This document shows positions 47,973-61,309 of a stretch of 64,000 nt of DNA, one piece after another. The position numbers were made by a program, and so were the translations under genes. The first letter of the stretch is position 1. Every line of letters begins with the position of its first letter. This DNA comes from Monodelphis domestica (Eukaryota > Chordata > Mammalia > Didelphimorphia > Didelphidae): NCBI RefSeq assembly GCF_027887165.1, contig NC_077234.1:246820658-246884657 (forward strand). Direction: 5' to 3'. The notes beneath the pieces are model-generated. The model searched no databases. It worked only from the letters and a program-made list of their open reading frames with translations, and was not told the DNA's origin.

Positions 47973-49550
47973 CTACAAGGGATATAAATATTATGTGAAA
48001 GATAAATTAACTGACATGACAAAAATTATAACATAGGAAGATGAGTAACTTTTTAAAAGTCCAGGTTATTAATATTCTTACTCTATCTTATTCTTATACA
48101 TCATCAGGATGAGGAGGTGGCCTCAAAATTATTTTAAAAAATACAAATTCTGCTAGGTCCGGCTAAACTAGAAAAGTTTTAGTTCAGGGCTTACAAGAGG
48201 CTTTCTGTCTCTGAAGTCTACCCTACTAAGTTTGGAAAGGTTCTTTGCTACAGAGTTGGATACTAGGTGATGAATTAAATTTGGACAGAGTAGCTCACTA
48301 AGGTACAGGAGGATTTCAATCTGTTATGGTAGATGATTATCAGCCCCAAATCTACCCCTGACTGGCAGCTCCCTAATATTGTCGTCTTAGGTTAAGCATG
48401 ACAAGACACATGCCTATCCTACACAAATGTTTGAAAACAGAGATCACCCAATTCTTCCCATATCTTCTGTTGTCTAAGCTAAACAACAATCATCACTCAT
48501 TCAGTGGACTTCTGTGTGATGAGATTTTAGTACTTCTCATTTTTCTGGCTGTCTTACAAGGAAGAATGCGCCAACTTTTAAACTGATACACCTGTCATCC
48601 CATCTAGGGAAGGTGGGGAGAAGGGGTGGGAGAGAGCTGAGATTGTGGGGCTCTTAAGTTTGGGAGTTCTGAGCTGCAGTGCGGTATCCAGCCCATATAT
48701 GAGCAGTCCCTGTGCTTCCTGACTGGGTAAGATGGGGGAAACTCAGTCTTTTAAAACAAAAATGACACTTGGAACTGAACGATATTCAAAATGCAGTCTA
48801 ACTAAACTAGAGTGAACTGCCCTTGTTATAACATTATGCTTTTCTGATGCAGCCTAAAACATTCTTCTCTTTTTTGGTGTGACTACTAACTCAAACTAAG
48901 CTCAGTCTACCCAAAGCCCCAAGGTATTTAATAAAAAAAAAAACACAAAATACCCCCAAACTCTTGAACTTCTTATTTATATTCTGAATCCAAGTATGTC
49001 TTTCCAGTCATACTTGTTGAAAATGTCATCTTTACTGAGATCATTATGGATCTATTTTGTAATATTAGCTTGTTATCTACACCTGATATGCATTCCATAG
49101 ATGTCTTTAAGGTCTTAATAGAAATGGTGAATTGACAAGGCTAAGGTCAGAGCACTGGAGATAACCTTCCAGGCTGGTATTAATCCTCAATCAGTATCTT
49201 TGATGTTGATATTTCAAAAAGTTCTGAATTCACACAATCGCACCCTATGAGCAAATCCAGATCTCTTCCTTCAACCAGGATATTATGAAAGAATATGAAA
49301 GCAGCTGTTAAAAACCCAGGTGTACAGTGTGGGAACTCCCAATCTACCAATCTAGTAACTGTTAAAAAAAAGAAAGGAGGTTAAAGTGACAGTCCACAAT
49401 TTATCACCAGTTTGGCAAGATTTCCCAGAGCCTCTCTAAATTCATAATCACCTAGATACAATGAGGCATCAAGATAGCATAAGTGATTTCTAACTCATAT
49501 AGTAGAATACATAATTCTTTCTGCAAAATGTGAACTGTTAAATAAGCACA
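47973..49550. other. ARL13B intron, nothing recognised
   Basis: No conserved coding or repeat signal that I can name. The region 48600-48730 is somewhat more GC-rich. Confidence 0.45.
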
Positions 49551-49558
49551 CTCTGTGC

Positions 49559-49735
49559 CAGTGATGTCAAACTTAAATAGAAAAAGATTCCTGGATTGCT
49601 AGTGGCCTTATATTTATTTCTCACTGCATTACATTTTTATTCATCTAATTAAACATTCCCCAATTATATTTTAATTTTGTTGGCAACAATCTGGAATTGT
49701 TTGCCACAATGCAGGTCCCAACTTTGACATGTCTG
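49559..49735. mobile_element. hAT-type miniature element (177 bp)
   Basis: Ends CAGTGATGTCAAACTT and, from the other side, CAGACATGTCAAAGTTG form an imperfect inverted repeat of hAT type. The flanking 8-mers CTCTGTGC (49551-49558) and CTCTTTGC (49736-49743) differ at one base, as expected for the 8-bp hAT target duplication. Non-coding. Confidence 0.85.
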
Positions 49736-49743
49736 CTCTTTGC

Positions 49744-50355
49744 CATCTCTCTCCACATGTCTTTCAAAAACTACTCGTCTGTCTCTATCAAGGTCTACTA
49801 CCTCTTGCCCTATCCAACTAGTTATCAGATCTGTCAGTTCTCTTCTATTGCATCTCTTATATATATTCTTTTCCTTCTATTCACACCCTAGTCCTGCCAC
49901 TAACTGCTTGGACTATTGCAAAAGCACTAAGTCTTTCCAACTTTTCTCCCCCTTTCCAATCCATCTTCCACATAGCTGCCAAAGTCACCTCTTCAATAAA
50001 TCCCAAAGTCCTCTCTTTGACAGTTAAAGCCCTACACAACTTGCTCACTCCATGCCGGGAATGTACTCTTTCTTCATCTGCACTTCTAAAAATCCCTAGT
50101 TTCCCTCAGAACGTGGCTAAAGTAATACTTTCTATATAAAACCTTTCCTCTTCTCTCCAAGCAATCGTGCCTTCCTCACTTGCCTTGTCCCTTCCAAATT
50201 ACTTTGTATTTATTGTACATATGATTGCATGTCTCCCCGATATAATGTAAGCTCTATGCAGGCAGAGACATGTCAGTTTTTTATGTCCTGTTGCCTAGCA
50301 TAGCCTTTTTGGCATAGTAGTTACTTAACAAATATTTGTTGCTTGACTAATGGAA
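49744..50355 (+). mobile_element. L2 LINE 3' end
   Basis: TTGGACTATTGCAAAAGCAC, CATAGCTGCCAAAGTCACCT, TTACTTTGTATTTATTGTAC, TGTAAGCTCTATGCAGGCAG and TAACAAATATTTGTTG follow L2 order to its 3' end. Confidence 0.82.
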
Positions 50356-51205
50356 AGAATTAATGAAGTTTTGAGAATTTCCTTAAGCATTATCAACTTC
50401 CTTGACACTCTTAATACTATGAAGCCACACCATTAACCAGGAAAGGAACCGTTTCTGAATCAGTACAATTGATTTATCATGCTAGACAAACCAACAACCA
50501 ATTCAAAAAGAACATTTAAAAGCCAGTCATTTTAGCATTATACAGGAGCGGGGCAAAAAGCTAGTTCACTTTTCATCTAGGCTATGTTGAATAACATTAA
50601 ATATGCCTAATGATAGGAATGCTTTTGAAATGCAGGTTTTATTATTACCAAGGGGGAAAAGTAAGCTAATAAAAAAGATTAAAAAACAAAAAAAAATGCC
50701 CCTGAGACTGACGGTTAATGACAAGGATTGAGGATTCCTGAAAACCCACAGTGCTCTATCTCCATGAAAACAAATGTAAGAATGGAAATATTGAATGGAA
50801 TATTTTCTGTAGTAATGTACAAGTTCCACTAAAAAATTACAGTAATTTAAAAAAACAAAACAACTACATATGCTTAGCCAGGAGAAGAAAAGACTTGAAT
50901 TTATTACAGAAAATATAAACAATGGATAAAAGTTAGAAAACCCAATTTTGGAATTAGGGAAGCGCTTCCTTCAAATGAGAATCTTTCAAAAAAGGAATCA
51001 TGTGCTCCTCAATAGTAAAGGTGTTCATTTGGAAGCTGGATTAAACCGTGTTGGAGATGTGGTAGAACTAGTTCCTCCTGTTCAAGAATTGTTAGTACAG
51101 ATAAACTAGGCATGCCTTCCACTTCTGAAATTCAAGAATGTTATGATCCTTACCCGTAACTGAATATTACAGTTATCTCGACATATATAAGATGCTGTTA
51201 TGGCA
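50356..51205. other. ARL13B intron, nothing recognised
   Basis: No gene or repeat I can support. A 118-codon minus-strand ORF at 50566-50922 is rich in Phe/Ser/Leu and shows no motif. Confidence 0.45.
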
Positions 51206-51218
51206 GGGAGAGTCTTTT

Positions 51219-51407
51219 TAAAAAAACTTTTACCTTTTGTCTTAGAATTTATATTGAATAAGGGTTCCAAGGCAGAAGAGCAGTAAGGGTTAGGCAACTG
51301 GGGTTAAGTGACTTGCTCAGGGTCACACAGCTTAGAAAGTGCCTGAGGCCAAATTTGAGCCCAGAACCTCCTGACTCCAGGCCTGGCATTCTACCTACCT
51401 GCCCCTA
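51219..51407 (-). mobile_element. tRNA-headed SINE, full length
   Basis: Reverse copy of the common SINE, from poly-T and CTTTTACCTTTTGTCTTAGA to GGCCTGGCATTCTACCTACC. The flanks GGGAGAGTCTTTT (51206-51218) and GGGATAGTGTTTT (51408-51420) agree at 11 of 13 bases, a decayed target-site duplication. Confidence 0.9.
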
Positions 51408-51672
51408 GGGATAGTGTTTTGACAAATTTTTAGCTTCCCTAAACCTAGTCCAATGCTCTATACATAGCAGACCATCATTAAGCTTTTGGGAAATTAATTC
51501 AAATGAATTCAATTATGAATTAAATGAAAAAAAATTAAATAAGTGTCAAATAAGTAGTATACAAAGATCCAAACAGTTTGAAGGAAAAGCCTTGGAAAGA
51601 AAACATTAGACAGATTTGTTTAGAGGTATTGTAGCTCTTATTTCATAACAAAAACAGTAAGTACTCTTTCAC

Positions 51673-51925
51673 CTGAGTTATCACCAGAGTCAAGGCTTTC
51701 AGAGGGCTGTTGTTCTGTCACATCTTTCTTCTCCTCCAACTGCTGTGTTAATGCCTCCTTACAAGTGTCTATTAATCCAATATCACTGTGTTTTTGGTTG
51801 CTGGAGCTGATATGGCTCTGGGTCTCCATTTGTTCCTGTTCTGTGCTAGGTTTTTTCAGAGGAATGCTGTCCCTATCTTTTTCCATCATCTGCCTCTTTT
51901 TCTCTTTTTCAATTTTTTTTTCATT
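51673..51925 (-). CDS. ARL13B: ARL13B exon, acidic/charged C-terminal region
   Basis: At 253 bases this is the largest ARL13B exon here. It starts NEKKIEKEKKRQMMEKDRDS and contains EQEQMETQSHISSSNQKHSD, IGLIDTCKEALTQQLEEK and SLDSGDNSG. Human counterparts are [40 protein letters not shown] and FGLVENYKEALTQQLKNE. The segment is mostly charged and poorly conserved, as is usual for this part of the family, but KEALTQQL is identical. The acceptor is tttttgttag and the donor is AACTCAG then gtgaaa. A short ORF on the other strand here is a shadow. Confidence 0.96.
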
Positions 51926-53041
51926 CTAACAAAAACAAAGCATAGCATCTTTACCATCACAATGTGTTTAATGTAGTTCCAAAAATTTAAAGCAGGAAAT
52001 CTTAAAATAACCATTGTAAAATTGGAGCCTTTTAAAAATGTTAACATTTTAACAAGAAAGTGAAAAAACAAGGCTCCACATTGTTACAATAACCCAACAT
52101 AAAATTCTAAGAAGTAGTTTTTCTTTCACAAAACAGTTTTGAAAAAACATTAGATTTTTTTAATAAGTGATTTTTTAAAAAAGAAACAAAGTTTTAGGAA
52201 GAAAAATTCAGACAACATAAAACTAAAACACAGACTTCTTCAATGTATAAAAAGAGAATTTGGAAGGTTTACAACTGAAAAATAAGGTATACATGGTTTC
52301 CCTTTTTAATGTATGATCTAATAAGAAATGTTATTATAAACACACAAGGTGTAATTTCACCACATCAATGTTCATTCTGAATTTTTAAAATAGAGCCTAG
52401 TTCACCATATTCTCAAGTAATGTTTCATTTCTTTATACTGTGGTACAATGTAGCATGTTTTGTGGAAAGGGTCATGCTAGTCGATCTGTATGGATTGGCA
52501 GATTGCTTTATAATATCATTTACCACAATAAATCTTACCATTTCCAAACTACTCACACAAATAAATTTATGTAACCAAGTACAGAATGCTTTAATATTCC
52601 TTCTGTATATTTTCAAATAAACATAAAAATGAACATAATATTTAACAGAAATTGGGTTGTATGTGATATACATTATTTTACTCATATTTGCAAACAAGAA
52701 CATTGTTAAAGAAAATGTAACTAGAGCAATCAGAAAAAAAACACCAACACTAATAAATGCTCTGGTGTCTGAACAACTGAATATTCTAGGTAACTAAGGA
52801 AACTCAGATATACATGTTTCTTTTCTGAACTGCCTACACATTTCAGCAACAGATCTACTGAGGAAGAATCAATCAGTACTTGTTGCCCAGTGGGAAACTG
52901 TCATGAAGCAATGAGGAAGATTTTAGCAAATCATCTGCACAAGCAGAAGCAACAATTTAGCTAGATGAGCAATCTACCTAGAAACAGAAAACTAGCACAC
53001 GTATCCCACCCACCCCCACTGTCTCTCTCCCTTCCTCTCCG

Positions 53042-53072
<31 letters not shown>

Positions 53073-53560
53073 ACAGAGACACACTTCTGAATAAGAATGA
53101 AATTCCAAAATTAATTTTGGTACAAAATTCAGACAACTAAAAATTATATTTACATGAGGATACTCAGACACAGTATTTATAGTCACTTGGAACATATACT
53201 CAGAAAGTAGTCAGAAAATAGTTTACAGTCTAAAGTGCATCTCTATGCTATAACAATGAGAATATAATAGCAAGGTGGAGGGAAGGAAGAGACCCAGAGT
53301 ACCTGAATAGATACAACAAGAATTAACATATTCTGAAATGAAAGAAATGATGGCAATGGTTCATATTCATTACATTCATGCCCTCATTTTGGTTCACTTA
53401 ATTCTCATCTCTTTCTGACAACTATCTTCCACGTTCCTGGGGACAGATTCTGGGCTTGTAACTTATTTCACTGGTACACGGATCTCCCACTGAGTAAGGA
53501 GTTAGTGCCTGTGCAGGGCAGCTCCTCTTCTGTAACTTGGAATCCTTCAAAGCTGCCTAC
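51926..53560. other. ARL13B intron with one CT microsatellite
   Basis: A (CT)n run lies at about 53043-53072. The rest is AT-rich and unrecognised. Confidence 0.5.
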
Positions 53561-53564
53561 GTGG

Positions 53565-53690
53565 TATAAAGTTAAGTGATTTGCCCAGAATCACAGAGTT
53601 AGTACATGACAGAGACAAAACGTGAAATCTAGGTCGTCTTCGTGGCTTTCAGACCAGCTTTTTATTAGCATTACACCACACCAAGTCCAG
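53565..53690 (+). repeat. MIR-like SINE fragment
   Basis: AAGTTAAGTGATTTGCCCAG, ATCACAGAGTTAGTACATGA and a TTAGCATTACACCACACCA end match the 3' core of MIR-like SINEs. Confidence 0.55.
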
Positions 53691-53841
53691 GACTGGGGGA
53701 GAAAATCAGATTGGTTATTCATCCACCAGATATATATCATGTATCTTTTAGTAACTCTTTCTCTGGCTTTCCTTCCACATTCCTCCCACTGCTTATGGAC
53801 TTTGGTTTAAAGACAAAAATTGTGCTTGTCATCGTCCATAC

Positions 53842-53950
53842 CTCCTTGATTACTGCATTTATGGGCTTAAAGGGGTTGACAATTGGCTCGGCATCCGCTT
53901 CAGATTCACTATGTTTGGCATATCCCTCAAGCTCTTTCTCCTTTCGTTCT
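53842..53950 (-). CDS. ARL13B: ARL13B exon, NPFxPI segment
   Basis: The exon encodes ERKEKELEGYAKHSESEADA then EPIVNPFKPINAVIKE. Human reads [20 protein letters not shown] then LDPEPTNPFQPIASVIIE, so the end of the exon is conserved and the middle has drifted. It follows the coiled coil. The acceptor is cacctaacag and the donor is AAGGAG then gtatgg. The 109 bases complete the split Arg codon from the previous exon and end in phase 0, as exon 51673-51925 requires. Confidence 0.94.
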
Positions 53951-54181
53951 CTGTTAGGTGAAGAAGCCAAAAAGAAATCTGTCACCAAAAAGTCTTAACT
54001 CATGCCAAGTAATTTCTAAAGAAGCTAAATTGTTTAAAATGCAAACAATTCACCATAAAAGTTATATGTGATTGACCTCTGCTAAGTCCCTTTCAGGACT
54101 CCAAACACTATTCTAGCCTCAACCATGAAATCTCTTTGTATATGATTATTTCTCACTTGTTTTCTTGCCTTTGCCTAGGCC

Positions 54182-54395
54182 CATGTTGGCGAGTCTATGG
54201 TGTGCATGCTGGAGGGGCTGCTCCCCTCCCTCTCTCCACAAGCCTGAAGACAACATTCCTTATTTCCCCCTCCCATTGGCCCAGTAGCCCAATAGGAGCG
54301 CTTCCTCCCTCCCCTGTCTGGGATAAGGCAGGGGCTCACTGCTGCATGAAGGTTGCAGTTTGGGCACTGAGTCTCTAAAAGGTTTGCCATCACTG
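54182..54395. mobile_element. hAT-type miniature element, GC-rich (about 214 bp)
   Basis: The left end CATGTTGGCGAGTCTATGG and the right end (reverse complement) CAGTGATGGCAAACCTTTTA match the hAT end CAGTGATGGCGAACCTATGG. The body is GC-rich and has no transposase. I see no matching 8-mers at the flanks; CCTAGGC words at 54174 and 54409 may be coincidental. Different family from the 177-179 bp pair. Confidence 0.65.
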
Positions 54396-54419
54396 GTGTA
54401 AGCTGTCCCCTAGGCTTAA

Positions 54420-54705
54420 ATACAGCTCCTCTTCACTTCTGCTGTTCAGAATCTCTGGGTTCCTTTTTAGTTAAGCTCAAATGATACCTTCTATGTGAGG
54501 TATTTTCTGATTCCCTTAATTGCTAGTATTCTACTAAAATTACTTAGTGTATGACATGTGTTTACTGACTTATACTTGAACATGCTGTTTCTTGCAATAG
54601 AATCTAAGTTCCCTGAAAATGTAAGGGATTGTTTTGGTTTTTGGCCCAGCACCTATCATAGAGCCTAAGTAGCTTATAAACAAACATTTGTTGATGGATT
54701 GTTGT
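54420..54705 (+). mobile_element. L2 LINE 3' end
   Basis: Order GATACCTTCTATGTGAGGTA, AATTACTTAGTGTATGACAT, TAGAATCTAAGTTCCCTGAA and CAAACATTTGTTGATGGATT fits a diverged L2 3' end. Confidence 0.65.
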
Positions 54706-57055
54706 TTTTTTAATTTAAGTGCAATTTGGTATGGGAAATCTTGGACTGACTTCCAACCTCAATAAGATCATAGGTTTTTTAAAAGCATTATTTATTCCAA
54801 ATGACAATGATTTTTGTTTACCATTTTTCCCAGTGTTTAAAAAAAAAAAAGTCTGCCTTAGGTATAGAAAATTCAAAGAACATTTTCCCCAAAATCTTTA
54901 TCTCCTTCTTTATGAGATAGCTGATTTTTTGACATGCTAGATGATAATTACTCCTTTATTTGACCTGTTTCTTGCCTTTTTCTTGAATATATTTATGTAA
55001 AAATAGAGAACATGCGTACCTAGATAGAATTTGCTTACATACTTAAATAACAGAAAACATAAGGAAAAAAAGATACATCATTAGAACTCACATGTTTAAA
55101 CCACTACATAATAGTTGTATTCCTGCACAACAATAAAAGGGCCTTTATGTTATGTAAATAAAATAAAGCAATACTCTGGAAAAGTAGGTATCAATGGCAT
55201 ATTTACTGTATCTCTAATGTAGAGCAAATGATAACTATATGAAGGGTGATTAAACATTCTTGAAATAGTCAAGAATATAAAAGAGAACATTTTAAAGAGT
55301 ATGTTAGCTCTGGATCATGGCTATAACATAATATCATCAAGGGTCAGAAGCTGATTATTGTTTAATGATATAAGGAAAACATGACTAATAACCTTTCAGG
55401 CCACACCTTAATTTGATCTCATTTTTCAAGTTATTCATTTAAGAGTCATTTAAAAAATATAATCAGCTATATCTATGAACATAACACTAAAAATAGCATT
55501 TTCCAAGTAAGCTAGAAATGAATAACAGATCAATGAGACTAAATGCTAGAAAACAAAAAGTTTCTGTATCACTCACAAATTTAAAGCTAGGTTTTGGTCA
55601 TTATGGAGGCTCTGCTCACCAGAAGGGGCCTTGGAACACAAGTAGGTTTGGGTCTGCATGAGGCAACAGGAAAAGGAAAAAAAGGGGGCGGGGGGGAATG
55701 TTACAGGGAACATTGTCTCCCAAATGGTCTGTAGTTTTTTGAGAGGAAGAACAAAAAAAAAACTTTGAAAAAAACTACTGATAAATGATTTTTTTCCCCA
55801 TGAAAATTGCTCATCAAAATGCTTGCTTTGTGTGAAGTAGGAAAAAAAAAGTTACTCAAAGAATCTCAGCAATATGAATACAACTTTTTCCTTATGACAG
55901 AACTTGTCCAAGTTTAATCTGTACATAATACTCTTATTTTGTACTTTGAATATAATACAATATTCAGGATTTTTAAAATGAAATACATAAAATACCTTGA
56001 ATAAAGTAAAAATAATTCAAGATTTCTATGAAAATTAATTAATATTCTCATTGGCATATTATTTATCAATTATCAATAAGACATGTAAAATGATGGCATT
56101 TTAAATACTCTCCGAAAATAAGGACATTACTATATGCCTTGCTTTCTCAGGAAAAGAAAAAGTAAGAAAGCTATACTCTACAAACACTTCTTCCTGAGGA
56201 TCAAGTCAATACGTGACTTGTAGGAAAAATTATCATCAGAGAATAGTATTACCATAGATTTTGAAAACATGGATCTATCGCTCTGTGGTCAAAACTGATC
56301 TTTTCCTGGTTTCTGATCAACACTAAGGAGGCTCATAACCTAGTAGCTCCACCCTATCGTGATCTCTACCATTCCTTTTAGGTCCATGCCACCTTTTTTT
56401 TACTCTCCAAGTAAGGAAGGAGAGGACAATTACCCCTTCTTGTGCCACCTTCTTTTAAATTTCCTTTTCTCCCTTGACAGTAAGAGAGACAGATACATAG
56501 GTTAAATAGAATACCATATGCATTTTTCTTCACATTTTAAATTTCAACTTATGTTTATGTTGATGTGTTGCTTAAAAATAAAAAGGTATTCATTTTTAAT
56601 CTTGCATTTAATAATTTAAACCTTAAGTGTTTTATTCAGATGGTATTTTTTTTAGTACAATTTTTCTTACCTTTCCACACCAGAAAAGTAGATTAACAGA
56701 TTTTGGTCTAACAATTCCTCAGAAAATTCACTTTGTCTCAAAGGTGACAAAAAGGATAGACAAAAACACAAAACTAATGATAATGAAGGGTTATAAGCAA
56801 AAAAAGTTGATCTTTGTGTAAATTTGTCTATAATATTTGTATAATAACTGTATTATGTTACAAGTAGTATTATAAATACATCATCCACATTTGCATTTGC
56901 AAAAGATCTATAGAAATTATAAGTTCTTACCCAGTGGCTTCCTTCATACAGAAAGAGGAAACTGAATGGATAAAAATAACAAATATAAATTACTCCCATA
57001 ATTTTGGTGATTTTGACACGTGATCCATTGGCTATGTGTTTGAACTAGTCAGTAC
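54706..57055. other. ARL13B intron, nothing recognised
   Basis: AT-rich with homopolymers (A-run at 54840, G-run near 55685). No genes, and no nameable repeats. Confidence 0.5.
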
Positions 57056-57258
57056 CTTTCTTCTCGTATCTTCTTCACTCGTGCAGCTCGCTCCAGTTTC
57101 TCTTGTTGCTCAAGAGCTCGTTGCTCAGTTGTGTCTTTTTTGATGCGCTCATGTAAAGTATCAAAGTCATTTGCAATGCTATGCAACAACCAATAAAGCC
57201 CTTTTGTTATGGACTTGTCAATTTTCTTCCCATAACCCATGACTGCTGAACAGGATTC
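57056..57258 (-). CDS. ARL13B: ARL13B exon, end of GTPase domain and coiled coil
   Basis: The exon encodes [20 protein letters not shown], then [20 protein letters not shown] and the coiled coil [20 protein letters not shown] then KIREER. CSA is the G5 box of the GTPase fold (human CSAISG). The helix that follows ends the GTP-binding domain, and the Glu/Lys/Arg-rich stretch is the known ARL13B coiled coil. The acceptor is tgttttcag and the donor is GAAAG then gtactg. The 203 bases are in phase with both sides. Confidence 0.97.
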
Positions 57259-57422
57259 CTGAAAACATGTTTATAAGTGTTTAATGGTAAATGGTAAAAA
57301 CAATGACTACCTAGATACGAAATATAAGACATTTACCAATATCAGAGACGGCACTTTTAAAATAAGATAAGAAAGAATATAGCTTTTCGTCTAACTTAAA
57401 AAATGTACTGCTTACAGGATTA

Positions 57423-57592
57423 CACATTTAGAGTTGGAAGGGACTTTTGGGATCATCACATCCAAACCACTCATTTTGCAGATGAGGTAACTGAGATCCA
57501 GAAAGATTAAGTCACACAACTAGAAAGTGTTTGGGGCAGGATTCAAACCCGGGTTTTCCTGATTCCAAGTCTAGCACTGTATCCATTACCTC
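57423..57592 (+). repeat. CORE-type SINE fragment
   Basis: AGAGTTGGAAGGGACTTTTG, CTCATTTTGCAGATGAGGTA, TTAAGTCACACAACTAGAAA and TGATTCCAAGTCTAGCACTG show the common GGAAGGGACCTTAGAGATCAT-type marsupial/mammalian SINE order. Confidence 0.7.
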
Positions 57593-57904
57593 AGCTTAAC
57601 TGAATGTCTGTAATATACTTTATAATTAAACCACAATGTATATGTCAGTAATTATTACTATTGCCATCATATTTATATTTGTACAAAAGGAACTGAAATA
57701 TAGGAAATACTGAAGTCAATGTAATTTTAAGTTTTCATAGCTTTAGTAGCAATAAGATTTATGGGACACGTATTTCAATTGACAACTTTCATATGCTATT
57801 TATAATAACAAATATTATACTGGTCTAGATCTTTGAAGCTAGGTATGTTCACCCGAATGTGGAAAGAAAACACTAAAAGTTTCTACTTACATTTTTAATT
57901 TTAA

Positions 57905-59076
<1,172 letters not shown>

Positions 59077-59090
59077 TCAAAAATATATAT

Positions 59091-59290
59091 TGCTGGGGGC
59101 AGCTGGGTAGCTCAGTGGATTGAGAGCCAGGCCTAGAGACGGGAGGTCCTAGGTTCAAGTCTTGCCTCAGACACTTCCCAGCTGTGTGACCCTGGGCAAG
59201 TCACTTGATCCCCATTGCCTAGCCCTTACCACTCTTCTGCTTTGGAACCAATACACAGTATTGATTCCAAGACAGAAGGTAAGGGTTTAA
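59091..59290 (+). mobile_element. tRNA-headed SINE, full length, near consensus
   Basis: The head is GGGGCAGCTGGGTAGCTCAG and the tail GACAGAAGGTAAGGGTTT. It is the best-preserved copy in the window. AATATATAT-type sequence flanks both sides (59081-59090 and from 59291), probably the target duplication, but the AT repeat blurs it. Confidence 0.92.
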
Positions 59291-59999
59291 AATATATATA
59301 AATATATATGTATATGTATATATACATATATAAAGTTTTTATCTATTAATCATGGATTTTAGAAATTCTGTAAGATTTCTTTTTACCCTTTATGTATGTA
59401 AAGCAAATTCTTAAGAGAATTGTAGAACTCATCTAGTTTACTGCTCATACTAATAAGTGTAGAAAAGAAGTTCTCCTCATTTTGATTTTACCAATAAACT
59501 TCACTTTCCAAAGTCATATTGATTTAATATTGTTAAAGGTTATTCTATGTATTTGTGTACACATTTCAATATTTAAGTGGCCAAAAGAGTTCTCACTTAT
59601 ATAGTAATAGAAATTAAAATATTATACGTAAAGTACTTTCTAAATTTTAAAGTGCTACTGGTCAATTGTTGTTATGTTCTACCAACTAAGCAAAATTACA
59701 TAATAAATTTATTGACCTGGGCATATGTATCACCCCAGAAGAATATAAGCTCTTAAAGCCATGAACTATAATTTTTGTCTTTGTTCCAAGGTCGCAGCAT
59801 AAAGCAGGCACTTTCAAAATCATTTCTTGAACTGCATGATGACAGCGGGGAATACCCTTCCAAAAAAATCCTACATCTCCCTGTGTCCCTGGCCAAACCA
59901 TACTGTATTAATAATTATTATGACATTAGATTCTTGAGAGCTTCTATTTGCTATAAATTAAGATTTCTAAAAGTAACACAATAATTACTGTCAATTACA

Positions 60000-60215
60000 T
60001 AGTGTTTTAACATGTGCAGAGAACTTCATACATGTTCATCTGTGCCTGACCATAACCCTGTGAAGTAGGTAGGGCATGTATTCTTATCACCATTTCACAA
60101 ATAGGGAAAGAAATTTAGCAACATTGTAGAGTCACCCAGGGTTATAGAGCAATTGGCAGAGGTGGGATTAGAACACATATCTTCCTAATTCCACATTCAG
60201 AGTATTCTACTACAT
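60000..60215. repeat. MIR-like SINE
   Basis: TAACATGTGCAGAGAACTTC, CATAACCCTGTGAAGTAGGT, CACCATTTCACAAATAGGGA and CTTCCTAATTCCACATTCAG show the reverse-oriented MIR/CORE order. Confidence 0.7.
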
Positions 60216-60989
60216 CCCCTTGTATTTGACATCTTTTTGTTTGCCTAAGTGTAGCACCCTTTCTTATGTATATCTCACAAAAATACCTACATAATTGAAT
60301 TGCAGAGCTTTCTATCACTTTAAGAAGGGTATCATTTTCAGCATTTAAGAGAAAATATAATATACTGTGAGTCAAATATCATGAATAATTTAAACTTCTG
60401 TGCCTAGAGCCAAATTTTTGAGTTATTTGAGTTGTACATGCAACATTTCCCCCTTAGAAATTTTATTCGCAATATTTAACTAAATACACAATAAGAGCAA
60501 ATATTTGAGCTTAATTTAGCATGCAGACTGAATATTAAGCTTCCAAAAACTAGTTTCCCTCCTACTTTAGTAACTTCTTGGGAAAATTGTTCAGAAAATT
60601 AATATGAACAGGGGATCACATACCCATAAATTAATGACACCTTTGAGTGAGAGTAAAAAGAGAATGCCAGTTATACAATTTTATTGAAAAAGAGAAATAT
60701 TTATGTCTTAAAAAGTTGACCAAGAAAAAAATATTTTCATGGAATTGATGATTTAAGGCATTATAATAAAATGGGAAATGATATAAATGAGTAATTTCTC
60801 CTATTTGATACTAGTGTTCAATAAAGTAAATCACAAAAACATATCAATGTAAAGTCAAACTCTTTCAATAATGCAATAGGATTGCAACTAAAAAGATGCT
60901 TGGAAGTCATTGAATGATGTTTTCTGCACTAATTGCTTGAATCTAGCAGTTTTTCAAAGTTTTCATTAGACTTTTAATAGTAATATTAT

Positions 60990-61145
60990 CATAATATGGA
61001 AATGGGTTTTGATCAGTGATACATGTAAAACCCAGTGGAGTTGTTCATTGGCTATGGAAGGGGGTTGGGAGGAGGGGAGAGAAAGAATATGAATCATGTA
61101 ACTACAGAAAAGTATTCTAAATTAATTAAACAAACTTAAAGAAAA
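60990..61145 (+). mobile_element. L1 3' end
   Basis: The same terminus as 11925-12205: GGAAATGGGTTTTGATCAGT, ACATGTAAAACCCAGTGGAG, a G-rich GGGGGTTGGGAGGAGGGGAG tract, and TATTCTAAATTAATTAAACA with an A-rich end. Strongly 5'-truncated. Confidence 0.82.
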
Positions 61146-61309
61146 AATGAGTAATATTATCATAAAGAAATGTTTCCACATTACATAATTTTCTCACTGA
61201 AAGATGACTACCACTTTTTAAAGGACAAAAATGAAGTTATGTAAAATACTTTCACATGATTCAAAATATTCAGGAACTGAAGAAAATAAATAGTTTTTAA
61301 AGATACTTA

